From positions 1,270,724 through 1,334,723 of the forward strand of contig VZTJ01005976.1 of NCBI GenBank assembly GCA_013397795.1: 64,000 bases of DNA, written 5' to 3'. The translations under genes and the position numbers were made by a program. The notes beneath the pieces were generated by a model. That model was given only the letters and a program-made list of their open reading frames with translations, was not told the origin of the DNA and did not search any database. Positions 27,867 through 36,850 of this stretch are shown piece by piece. Within the stretch, counting starts at the first letter, position 1, and every line of letters starts with the position of its first letter. The stretch comes from Orthonyx spaldingii. Taxonomy: Eukaryota > Chordata > Aves > Passeriformes > Orthonychidae.

Positions 27867-28969
27867 ATACACTTAAAAAGGCTCATGGGGGAGCACATCC
27901 TACAGAACATCAGCTGCATGGACAAGATGCACCACTTAATAGACTTGAGAGAAGATAGAGGCTTTGAAACACTTGAAGGTAGACAAGTAAGGTTCTTTTA
28001 AAAACACAGAAAATAGGACGAGATCTCTTTTAAGACTGTTTCCTCTTCCAGAACAGGATCAGATATTCTTAATTAACCATTTAAAATTCACATTTTAAAA
28101 GGTGTTCCTGATAGAGACGTGCAGTTGCCCCAGCCTACTCCAATGCCTCATAATTGACACATAAATGAGATTTCCATTTCTGTCTAACCTAAGTCTCCCA
28201 ACATGCAATTTATTCAATTACTTCCTGTCAGATCCAAATAATTCTTGCCCTATCTTGTCTCACCTTATTTTAGTCAAAATTAAAAACATATTCCCTGTAT
28301 ATCTTAATCTTCTTTCAAAGGATATATTGTCTAAATTTCCCATTCTTTGCTGCATTTCTCTCAGCTCCTTCACTTGGTTGGACTATATCTGGCCACAGGA
28401 GTCCAGTTAAGCCCTGCTACACCATGCACAACAGAAAGCAGCTTTATTGGTCTCACATGCTCAAGCTGTCAACTCAGATAAGCATAAAAGGAAACCATCC
28501 CTGTGCTAAGGCTTTACCAGCTCATATTGACAGCAGGCTCCAAATTCTGTATCTAGTGTTTTGCTTGGTAAACCTTGTTGTTTTGAGGCTAAGTTTCACT
28601 GAGTCTTTGATTTAATCCACAGAAACTACATGATCAAATCTACTCCTCAATTACTCTTCAGTTTAGATACAACTGGAACAATGGAATCTGGAGTCAAAAC
28701 AATACAAAGAGCACAACTGTGTTTAGTGTGCATAAATAAAAAGAGATCCCACTTTACTTTGTGAGCTTTTGACTTAGTTACTATATGTAGCTAGTAAATA
28801 TGACTCAAAAAGCAGTTTAATAACGTTCATACTGCAAAACAATAGTTACTGAAAGAAATATGTCCACAAAAAAGTCTCTCTTCACACTTCATAACTTACA
28901 GAATGTATAAAGAATTACCATTCATTGCTAAACAAATGGCATGAAATTAAAGCAAGAATAACTAAATGC

Positions 28970-28984
28970 GGGGGGGCGGGGGGG
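28970..28984 (+). repeat. G7-C-G7 tract near exon 2
   Basis: Two runs of seven G separated by one C, 131 bp downstream of the exon 2 donor in transcript order. In the pre-mRNA it reads as poly-C. Confidence 0.85.
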
Positions 28985-29114
28985 AAATACTTGTATAAGA
29001 AGAAAAGCAGCAAGCACTAAATTATTACCTAGCTTTGCAGACCAATCTAAAATAATTCAGCCAACTTATTTTAAATCAAAGACAAGGACTGTAACTGCTA
29101 TAAACATAACATAC

Positions 29115-29261
29115 CTGTTCAAGTACATCCAACTTTAATTCAAGTTTACTAAGTACAACATCTCCTCCCCAGAGTGACAACTGCAGATCTGAAGGCTTCA
29201 AGTTCTTGATGTAGCGATTCACATAACTCATCAAAATAGGAGTTACGTAGGACTCCAGCAT
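29115..29261 (-). CDS. VPS13B: VPS13B coding part of exon 2 with start codon
   Basis: 147 bp, 49 codons, with the ATG at 29261-29259 and the last codon CAG at 29117-29115, followed by the donor GTATGT. The peptide begins MLESYVTPILMSYVNRYI and includes LQLSLWGGDVVLSKLELKL, the chorein-domain signature shared by VPS13 proteins (a WGGD turn followed by L-x-x-LELK). The N-terminal helix of this domain helps VPS13 proteins reach donor membranes (family knowledge). I chose this ATG because it matches the known VPS13B N terminus and has A at -3. A methionine further upstream in the same frame lies beyond the splice acceptor, in intron 1, so it is not used. The 31 exon bases before the ATG hold no in-frame stop. 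Confidence 0.97.
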
Positions 29262-29292
29262 TCTGGAAGATCTCTCTATTACAGGTAAAGCA
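29262..29292 (-). other. VPS13B: VPS13B exon 2 5' UTR and splice acceptor
   Basis: On the minus strand, a pyrimidine tract ending in TTTTCCTAG stops at 29293, so exon 2 begins at 29292 and has 31 untranslated bases before the start codon. This agrees with the usual VPS13B layout, in which exon 1 is noncoding and translation starts in exon 2. Confidence 0.8.
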
Positions 29293-29980
29293 CTAGGAAA
29301 AGAGGACAACAGATTGAGATGTTAGTTATATGTCTCCATTCTAATTTTCAATAATGCAACACTCCCATTGTTTGAATGTATGAAAATAATTCTAAATATT
29401 GTTTATAGTCAGAGATTCATACGGTTACTATATAGATAAAATGTATAGAAAGATGCAAGCGCATCTATTTGCATTCACGAATTTTCAGGTTACATATATA
29501 TACATGTATACACACACACATATATATACACGAACTAGTAGCTGGCTCATTCAAAAGAAAAGCCAACCAAACAAACGACGAAACAGAAAAGGTGATGGTA
29601 CAGTGTACCATGTCTTCACATAGCATTTAAGTGACAGGAAAACTCCTTTTTGGAGTCATCAAAAGGATAAACTTTGATAACATCAAAAAAGGGTAACTTC
29701 CAGCTGCTAGGAGTCCACGCTAAAACATCGCCTCAGATGCACCTCACCGGTCTGAGCACCGCGTACAAGGCAATCGCGTCAGTTTCGTGCCACCCTGAAC
29801 CCCAAGAAACCAACACCCTTCATGAACCGAGCTGAGGTTACGTTAAGGTCTGCTATCACTCCCCTCCCTCCCCACACCTTTTCCCAAACCCCCGCCGTCC
29901 CGAGGAGACTCTTCCCCGTCCCGTCACCGCCGCAGCCTCACCCGGACACCTTTAAAAACCCGGGAACCCCGCAGCCGTAC
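29293..29980 (-). other. VPS13B intron 1
   Basis: About 688 bp between the inferred exon 1 donor and the exon 2 acceptor. The end near exon 2 is AT-rich with a TA/CA microsatellite; GC content rises sharply from about 29700 toward the promoter. No other feature is seen. Confidence 0.6.
29490..29532. repeat. TA/CA microsatellite in intron 1
   Basis: Compound (TA)n and (CA)n repeat of about 43 bp. Confidence 0.9.
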
Positions 29981-29985
29981 CTTCG
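29976..29985 (-). other. VPS13B: inferred 3' end and donor of noncoding exon 1
   Basis: Minus-strand CGAAG|GTACGG sits just inside the assembly gap edge. If it is the exon 1 donor, the last exon base is 29981 and the rest of exon 1 lies in the gap. The donor matches the consensus only partly (AAG|GTA, then CGG). No coding sequence is visible here, as expected for a 5' UTR exon. Confidence 0.45.
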
Positions 29986-30075
29986 NNNNNNNNNNNNNNN
30001 NNNNNNNNNNNNNNNNNNNNNNNNNNNNNNNNNNNNNNNNNNNNNNNNNNNNNNNNNNNNNNNNNNNNNNNNNNN
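29986..30075. other. assembly gap (90 N)
   Basis: Ninety consecutive N in a GC-rich, CpG-rich stretch. Such gaps are common in bird promoters because high GC is poorly sequenced. It most likely removes most of exon 1 and the transcription start of VPS13B. Confidence 0.99.
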
Positions 30076-30251
30076 CCCGGCCCCGCCGCTCCGCCGCTTC
30101 CGGGTTCCCCGGCGCATGCGCCCTCGGCCGGAAGCGTTTGGCGCGAGCGCGGGGCGGGGTCGGGCGGCGGCTCTGAGGGCGGAGAGGTCACGTGTCCGGC
30201 GGGGCGGAGGGAGCGCGGGTTGTGTGGCAGTGACGGACAGAAGCCGCGAGT
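30076..30251 (-). promoter_or_regulatory. VPS13B: VPS13B CpG-island core promoter
   Basis: About 176 bp of very GC-rich sequence dense in CpG, immediately upstream of the inferred first exon. Visible sites: a palindromic NRF1 site GCGCATGCGC at 30112-30121, ETS-type CTTCCGG near 30098 and CCGGAAG at 30128-30134, an E2F-like TTTGGCGCG at 30137-30145, an Sp1-type GC box GGGGCGGGG at 30151-30159, and an E-box in the context GGTCACGTGTCC (CACGTG at 30189-30194). No TATA box is seen. This is the usual make-up of a housekeeping promoter (known); use of each site is inferred. It could also fire in the other direction. Confidence 0.75.
30189..30194. promoter_or_regulatory. E-box CACGTG (USF or TFEB/CLEAR-like)
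   Basis: CACGTG within GTCACGTGTC, one base off the palindromic CLEAR element GTCACGTGAC bound by TFEB/TFE3. USF1/2 also bind this core. It lies about 60 bp from the CR1 junction. Confidence 0.4.
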
Positions 30252-30252
30252 G

Positions 30253-30745
30253 AGGTTGGAAGGGCTCTCCGAGGTCAGCGAGTCCAACCTGTGACCGAAC
30301 ACCAGCGTGTCAACCATACCAGGGCGCTAAGGGTCAAGTCCAGTCTTTACTTAAACACCCCCAGGGACGATGACTCCACCACCTCCCTGTGAAGTCCATT
30401 CCAGTGTCTAATCACACTTTATGTGAAGAAATGCGTCCTAATGGCCAACCTGATCCTCCTCTGTCGCAGCTTGAGTCTATATCCTCATGTTCTCTCGATT
30501 GTTTTCTGGCAGTAGGCGCCAATTCCCACCTAGCTACAGCCTCTTTTCAGGCAGTAGTAGGGAGCGATAAGGTCCCCCCCTGAGCCTCCTTTTCTGCAGG
30601 GTAAACACCCGCGGCTCCCTCAGCTGCTCCTCACAGGACTTGTGCTGCAGACCCTTCCCCAGCTCCGTTGCCCTTCTCTGGACTCGCTCCAGCACCTCAA
30701 TGTCCTTCCTGAACTGAGGGGCCCAGAACTGCACATAGCACTGCA
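30253..30745 (-). mobile_element. CR1 LINE 3' fragment abutting the VPS13B promoter
   Basis: About 490 bp matching the 3' end of an avian CR1 retrotransposon in minus orientation. The plus strand begins with the familiar reverse-complement tail (GGTTGGAAGGG, then a segment ending AGTCCAACCT). It then runs through the typical CR1 3' part (minus-strand ATTAGACACTGGAATGG, then GGGAGGTGGTGGAGTC) and into reverse-transcriptase C-terminal coding sequence. It is 5'-truncated, as most CR1 copies are. The element has the same orientation as VPS13B, so its 3' tail faces the promoter. It is notably GC-rich. Confidence 0.92.
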
Positions 30746-30746
30746 C
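30534..30746 (-). pseudogene. CR1 ORF2 reverse-transcriptase C-terminal remnant
   Basis: A broken reading frame within the CR1 fragment encodes [20 protein letters not shown], then a [14 protein letters not shown] segment and LQKRRLRGG, which are hallmark residues of the C-terminal part of avian CR1 ORF2. After the RRLRG segment the frame shifts away from the expected D-L-I-A-L-Y continuation. The 5' portion with endonuclease and RT catalytic motifs is absent. It is a dead fragment with no host function seen. Confidence 0.88.
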
Positions 30747-33218
30747 ACAGTCTCCTCCCAGGGCAGTGGCCTGGCTGCCCCCAGAAGTGTGTGCGTCCCC
30801 GCCGGGGGAGCCTGGGCACGGCGGGCTCTGACCCGGAGCACTGCGGACCCCTGAGATGTGCCACTGCCTCGACCAGCCCCAGCTCCAAGGTTTGATTCAT
30901 GTTGTTATAATTGACAAATGGCTGTGTGGGGTAAACCCCAGTGGTGGCAAACACTTGTTGTTTCCACTCTGCTTAATTAAGGTGGGTGTTTTCTGGCTTG
31001 GTTTAGAGTAAGGTTCTGCTGAGGATCTCAATTTCACCATTTCAGATGTGAGAGGAGCTCCTGATACCCCAGCATGCCCTTGATGTTCTGCTTGCCCAGA
31101 GGGCTTCTCACTTCTCTAGATCATAGAGAAAAGCCCTCTCCAGCAGCCCCGAGTCCTTTTGGGGTTGCTTATGGCACCCAGAAAATGCCCCGGAAAGGTG
31201 AGTTAATAGAATCCTTGCAGGCTGACATGTTGGCATGTGGGTGATCTGGAAAGGAGCTGGGCTCATTTTTGTCAGGGAAAAGTGCAGTAAGCAGTGCCTG
31301 TGGGCATGGCTTTGATGTAGATAATGAATAACCTTTTACAAAGGCCTCTGGTTTGAGTTTTAAAGGAAAGCCTGGGATATGCCTCTTGAGTCACATATTC
31401 CTCCTGGAAATTTGAAATCCCATGTGTTTAATCTGCAGTGTAGTTACGTGGCTGAAAACGGAAAAAACAACGCTATACAGCATCTGAGATAGTTCATGTG
31501 TAGCTCAAACAGCAAGCACTCGGGTAGGAGTCTACCCCTATGGCATTACATCTATTGAAATCTGGCTGAGCTAATCAAGGTCTGGAGGCTCCAACTCCTG
31601 GATTACCTGTCTGTTCTGCCTCTGGTATACACATGCTGAGTTAACCATGAATCAAACCTCATTTTCATACACCATTGCCTCACTCACTGTGCCATCTTCA
31701 CTCATGAATCACAGCCTGTGAGACAGTATTTCACCTCACAAAGAGTCAAAGCAGCTTGGACTGCTTTTCTTCTTACAGTGGCCACCACTCCCACAGCTCA
31801 TACTTGAGTGTATGTTCAACCATTCTTCAGCACCGGTGGCATGTTAACCCGTGGCTAAGATGTGGTAGCAGGCAGGTGAGGGACAGGAAGATTTTAACAG
31901 CATCAATGGTCTTTAATTAAAGTTGTGCTTCTGACTAAACAAGTTCTCTAGGGCTAAGGTTCTTGAAGAATTCCTTTGAAGAACTGCTACACGTTTCTGT
32001 CTCTCTGCTAGAGTGGTGGGAGTGGTGAATTTTACTGGTAAAACTTTTCATGAGTCTGCACTGCAAGGCAGCTCAGTGAAATAATCAATGTTAATGGAAA
32101 CAACCTCACTTACAGCATAGCCTCCCCATAGAGTTGCATTGACACAACAGAGGGATGTGCCAACAGATAAGTATAATGTTGAAGCACACCGTAAGCCTGC
32201 ATCAAGAGTTCTTATTTCAACAGAAAAACATCCCTCTGTTTCTTTGTCCATTATGTTATTACTTTTGAATGACATATCCAATCAGTGCTGGAATGTTTTC
32301 TGAAAGTTCAGAATTGAAGAACAATGCCCTATTTTGGTGAAAAATCAGTAAGCGAGAAGAAGAGTAGGGGAAACAGTGCTCCTGGCAGCTGCTTGGCAGA
32401 CCTAGCAGCTGAGAACAACTCTGTAATTTTCCTGGCAGTTATTAGCGTTTCATTATAACTACCTCCATCTCAGTTCTAGTTCAAGTATGTTGACACCCTG
32501 AATAATTTATTTTCTACAGGAGGAAAAAAAATAGAAAAAAAATGGAAGGAAGGGATGACGCAGGAATAAATCTTTGGAGGAAAGGAAATGGGTGGCATGA
32601 AACAAAAGTAGCTGGAGAGGGTTATAAAGGTCCCTGATGTACAGAGGGATGAGAGTTGAGTACATGGGGAATTTGCAGGTAGTAGGCAGGTGGTGTGCAG
32701 TATTGAACTTGGGCATACTACAGCAACGAGGGCATGTCTGCTAGAAATGTCAGCTCCTTGAGCTGGTCCAATTTATTCAGTATTTCAACACTTCAGTGAA
32801 ACATGCAGGATAGGTATAATTAAAAATTGCAGATCTAGTGGTATGCGAATCTTGTTCAATCATATAACTCAAGCAATTGTGAATCCCTGAAGAGCTTAAA
32901 AAGTAGATACAGTTTACCTGGAGACTGAAAAAATGTACACAAAGTGGTGTCACTTTTGGCCAGAAATGAAAAACAAATAGCACTTCAAGGAGGTCCTCAG
33001 GAAACATATCTACTTGCAGAGTACATATTCATGATAAAAGAGTCTGACAATGTGTTTCTGGCTACAGTGTTGTTGTTCTATAGGCTTTTTCCCATTTTCT
33101 GCAACAGAAGTGGGATCAGTGAAATACAAAATGGAGGGGGAAAATAGAGTTCATTAAAAAAATGAGGAAAATCTAGAAAAGGTGAAGGATGATTAAGTGG
33201 CTGTTACAGAATTACTTG
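30746..33218. other. intergenic, upstream of VPS13B
   Basis: About 2.5 kb between two CR1 copies. The first 130 bp is GC-rich (around 30755-30885), continuing the CpG-rich promoter zone beyond the CR1. The remainder is ordinary unique sequence in which I recognise nothing. Confidence 0.6.
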
Positions 33219-33712
33219 ATCACAGAATGGTTGGAGTTGGAAGGCATCTCTGGAGATCACCCAGTCCAACCCTCCTGCTAAAGCAGGTTCACTTACAGCA
33301 GGCTGCACAGGATTGCATCAAGGAGGGTTTATATCTCCAGAGAAAGAGACTTCACAACCTCTCCTATGCAGCCTGTTCCCTGGGTTCTCTGTCACCCTCA
33401 GAGTAAAGTTCTTTGTCATCTTCTGTTGGAACTTCCTATGCATCATGTTCTGCCTGTTGCCCTCATCCTACTGCTTGGCATCACCGGGAAGTGCCTGGCT
33501 GCATCCTCTTGACACCCTTCCTTCAGATACTGTAGGCCTTGATAAGATCCCTTCTCAGTCTTTCCTTCTCCAGGTTAAATCCCACTCTCTCAGCCTTTCC
33601 TCATCAGTGAGTTGCTCCAGACCCCTAATCAAAATCATAGGACTCCACTGGACCCTTGTCTTTCTTCACCTGGAGACCGCAGAACTGGACCCAGCATTCC
33701 AGGCACGGCATC
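33219..33712 (-). mobile_element. CR1 LINE 3' fragment
   Basis: About 490 bp of CR1 in minus orientation. The plus strand opens with ATCACAGAATGGTTGGAGTT and GGAAGGCATCTCTGGAGATC, the reverse complement of the CR1 3' tail. On the minus strand the 3' end reads AGCAGGAGGGTTGGACTGGG, then TGATCTCCAGAGATGCCTTC. Upstream parts (GGAGCAACTCACTGATGAGG, GAGAAGGGATCTTATCAAGG) match decayed ORF2 and 3' UTR. It has many small indels and no open frame of note. Confidence 0.9.
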
Positions 33713-34693
33713 AACCAGGGCAAATTACCTGAGGCTGCAGTCAAGGGGAAAAACAAGAAAAATAGACAACTAAATAGATTTTTAAATGTTTGGCTTGGGC
33801 ACCTTGCAGGACATAAGACAATCTGAGGTTTTTGACAAGAATGGTTGAGACACAACCCGTGAGGATCTTCTTTTTTAACTGGAAAAAGGTTTTTAGTCCT
33901 CCAACCTCCTCCACGGTATCCTTCGGCTAACACTGGATACTTTAACCAGGTTAATTTACAGAGCAAACTGCTGTCCACTTCTGTTCTGCTCCAATGCCTC
34001 CAAGTACAGTGGCATGGGTATGGGCAAATTGTCCCAGAAAGCCTTCAGTCTGTTCATGTGGCAGAAAACTGCTGATTTATGATTCTTTAGAGCTTACTGA
34101 GGTGTCCTGTAGACAGCATGAGACTGACAGTGTGAAGGAGTTCGTAATCATAAATTATCAAAATAAAAATTACTTAGGGTTCTTTCTCCCCTCCTGTTCT
34201 AGGTGCTGAAACATGGACTAGTTGATTTGTAACATTTCTTGTTGGTTCCTTTTTCTGTTCTTACTACAAATTATACTTGCAGTAAATGATGTAGTATATT
34301 ATAGATAGGTGTAAAATATGTGTATATATAGTGTAATATATAAGAATAATATATTACAAACATATTAAGATTTGCCCTCTCTGTTTTACTGGGAATTTCC
34401 TGAGCTCAAACCAAATTGACTAAAAATATGTATCTTTTAATATTTTTCAAACATTAAAAAACTACATCAAAAAAAACAAACAATGTAAATCAATCTGTTT
34501 TACCATTAGAAGTAAGTGGGTTATTAGCGATGTCATGTTATCTAATTATTACATCATATAGAGCAATCAGAAACTGAGAAACAAAAATTGCCATGTCACT
34601 TTTATTACTATAATAGCTGCCATATTACTGTGGGGTTATTTTCAAGGTCATCAAAATGCATACAGATTTGAAATTTGGAAACAATAAAAGCAA

Positions 34694-34707
34694 TTTTTTT
34701 TTTTTTT
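34694..34707. repeat. poly-T tract (14)
   Basis: Fourteen consecutive T in AT-rich intergenic DNA. Confidence 0.9.
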
Positions 34708-36623
34708 AATTGCACATATACTTTCACTGTAATCTGAATTTTTGTTATATTCTAAATTTTAAGGTGCAAAAACTTGTCCATCATAAGTTGTATTTGTTCT
34801 TCTATTCCCTAAATTGTTCCTGAAAAGCACAGTGAAAAAGCTCTCAGCTATAGTCTTGAAGTTATAATTTTTTCAAGTGTTAAGGAAAATAGATTTAATT
34901 GTGGTACCTTTAAAATGGAAAATTAGTATTCAAAAAATTCTAAAATAAATTTATTATTTGTAACTATGACTATGAGCAAGAGTCTGTTGAAACAGTTGCA
35001 CTCCAAGTAAAACAGAAAAATATAAATTTAGTGATCAAAGGTGATGAAGTTCTGGAAGCTTTTGATATATAATCCCAGCTCACTGCTGCCTCACCTGGCT
35101 TTTTAGGAAAACACTTTTCCCAACTGTTCCGAATTTAAATCCCTGCAGCAGTTTGGGGACAGAATGCTCAGGGCAGTGGGGAGCAGGGCGCATTTATGCA
35201 GATTCGGTTGCTAACCTGGCTCAAGCTTCACCAGTCTCACCTGCTGTCTTCTCTGTGGGTGAGCGTTGGCCCCGAGTTCACGGTGTAAATGTCTGTCCAT
35301 GCCCCCTTCACCAGGGTGTCAATGGACTAACAGCCAACTTCACCTGGGCAAACAGGGTTGGCTTGGAAATGGTTTGGTCCATACAATGATGGTGCACTCA
35401 AATGTAAGGATTTAGCTACAGTAACTGGTGTTTTAAAATGTAGGCTGCATGTATAAATTCTTTGTACATACATGTGGTTGCTTTGGAAGTTATCAAATCT
35501 CAAATAAAGAGGCAGCATTGCATCTCCAGAATGCATGGTCTTGAACTTTATTCACATGCCAAAATGAGTGAAAGACAAGATAAGAAACCTGAATTAAACA
35601 GGGTGGAAATGTACAGTTTAATCTTCTAGGAGGATAATTTTCAGGTAGATCATGAGAGGCAAGCATGGCCATCTGTAGTGGTTTGAGTTGGCATACTTGA
35701 GTTTCTGGCTAAACGTCAGCACACTTACTAGATTTTATTTCATTTTGTTGTTACTTTTTGTTGTTAATTTTTTGAAGCTAAACCAGTACACCCTCTAACC
35801 AAGAAAGTTAAAACTGGAAAGTATTTTTCAAGTTTTTGTTGAATTTGTAAAAAGGAGAACAATTACCTACCTTGCCGTAGTGAAATTTTAGGGTATATAG
35901 TGATATTTGACCTGTTCTGATATGTTTGAAGGGTTTATGTATCCTTTGGGTAGAAAGTGGTATCTTTGACTTCTACACCTAATTATGAAATACATCCAAA
36001 AAAGTCAGCCAAGAAGATGTTTTTTCTGGTTCTGGTACATGAAATATATGTTTGACAATTTTAAACTGTATATGTAGGAAAACATGTAACTTATTACCGC
36101 CTCTGGGTATGAGAAGATTTATGCACTAGAAGTTTCACACAGATTTTGCTAGACTGTTGCTATACTGTTCATGCAAAATGTATATTTCTAATGACAACTT
36201 CTAACATACAGTCTTTTAAAATAGTCCTGCTTTTCGGGAGTTAAATGATCACTTTTCTCTGGTATTTACATATTTACATTTACAAAAAATTGCAATTTTA
36301 CATGTACTTGTACCTATAAATGATTTTCAGTAAATATGAAATGCACAAATATGCTATCAATATATTTCAATATATTTCAAATAAATATTTATACATATTC
36401 TAATATTACAATTTTTCCTCAGTAAAAATTTTATATGTTATCAAAAGTTTAAAAGTAGCCAGTGGTTTCTTCCTGTGTCATTTGTTGGTTCTTTAGAGGA
36501 TAAAGATAAAAATGGCAAAGCTCAGGAACGTTTTTGCTGGAACTGTGTTAAAATCTAGTTCCTTTCAATATTTATGGGAAACTATAACACTCTGTGATGC
36601 CCTTTCTTTGGTTTGTCCTACAG

Positions 36624-36850
36624 GTGTGCCAGGAACATTTCTGCAGAAGCTGAAGTCTGTTCTAAAATTTCTTCGTCATGTGAACAAAAGTGATGTTAGA
36701 TTTGATTTACATATTGTAGAGCTGATATTAATGAGTATCAGGCATGTTGGACAGCAACAAGAACTGCAAAGCCAAGAAAATGTGTCAGTTCCACAAAGCC
36801 ACCCTTGGAACCTAAATGGCAGACACAGCTCCATGTGAATAAAATCTGTA
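36624..36850 (+). other. candidate terminal exon with open frame and AATAAA
   Basis: A strong acceptor (TTTCTTTGGTTTGTCCTACAG, pyrimidine-rich, AG at 36622-36623) is followed by an open frame that runs to a TGA at 36836-36838. A poly-A signal AATAAA at 36838-36843 overlaps the stop. The same frame is open upstream to an ATG at 36512 (108 codons in all). The peptide (for example KLKSVLKFLRHVNKSD) matches nothing I know. It may be the last exon of a noncoding or lineage-specific transcript, or chance. Confidence 0.25.

Larger units (their letters stand above)
23651..29114 (-). other. VPS13B intron 2
   Basis: 5,464 bp between exons 2 and 3, bounded by GTATGT (donor) and TTAG (acceptor). It contains the 47-bp duplication, two G-run tracts and two plus-oriented CR1 tails; the rest is unremarkable. 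Confidence 0.85.
1..30251 (-). other. VPS13B: VPS13B gene, 5' part (promoter to intron 3), partial
   Basis: This span holds the first three exons of VPS13B, read right to left. VPS13B (COH1) is a very large bridge-type lipid-transfer protein of the Golgi and endosomes; loss of the human gene causes Cohen syndrome (family knowledge). Seen here: a CpG-rich promoter and presumed noncoding exon 1, intron 1 of about 690 bp, exon 2 with the start codon, intron 2 of 5,464 bp, exon 3, and more than 23.5 kb of intron 3. Both introns that follow coding exons are phase 0 with GT donors. The remaining dozens of exons lie left of the window. I looked for the next conserved protein segment after exon 3 and did not find it. 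The gene call rests on the two coding exons and is firm; the transcription start is unknown because of the assembly gap. Confidence 0.93.

Noticed and set aside
29262..29309. Upstream methionine in frame with the VPS13B start
   Set aside because: It lies 5' of the exon 2 splice acceptor (exon begins at 29292), so it is intronic.
35669..35690. TGTAGTGGTTTGAGTTGGCA as a possible LTR 5' end (similar word at about 63940)
   Set aside because: No matching 3' end or target duplication was found; too short to support a call.
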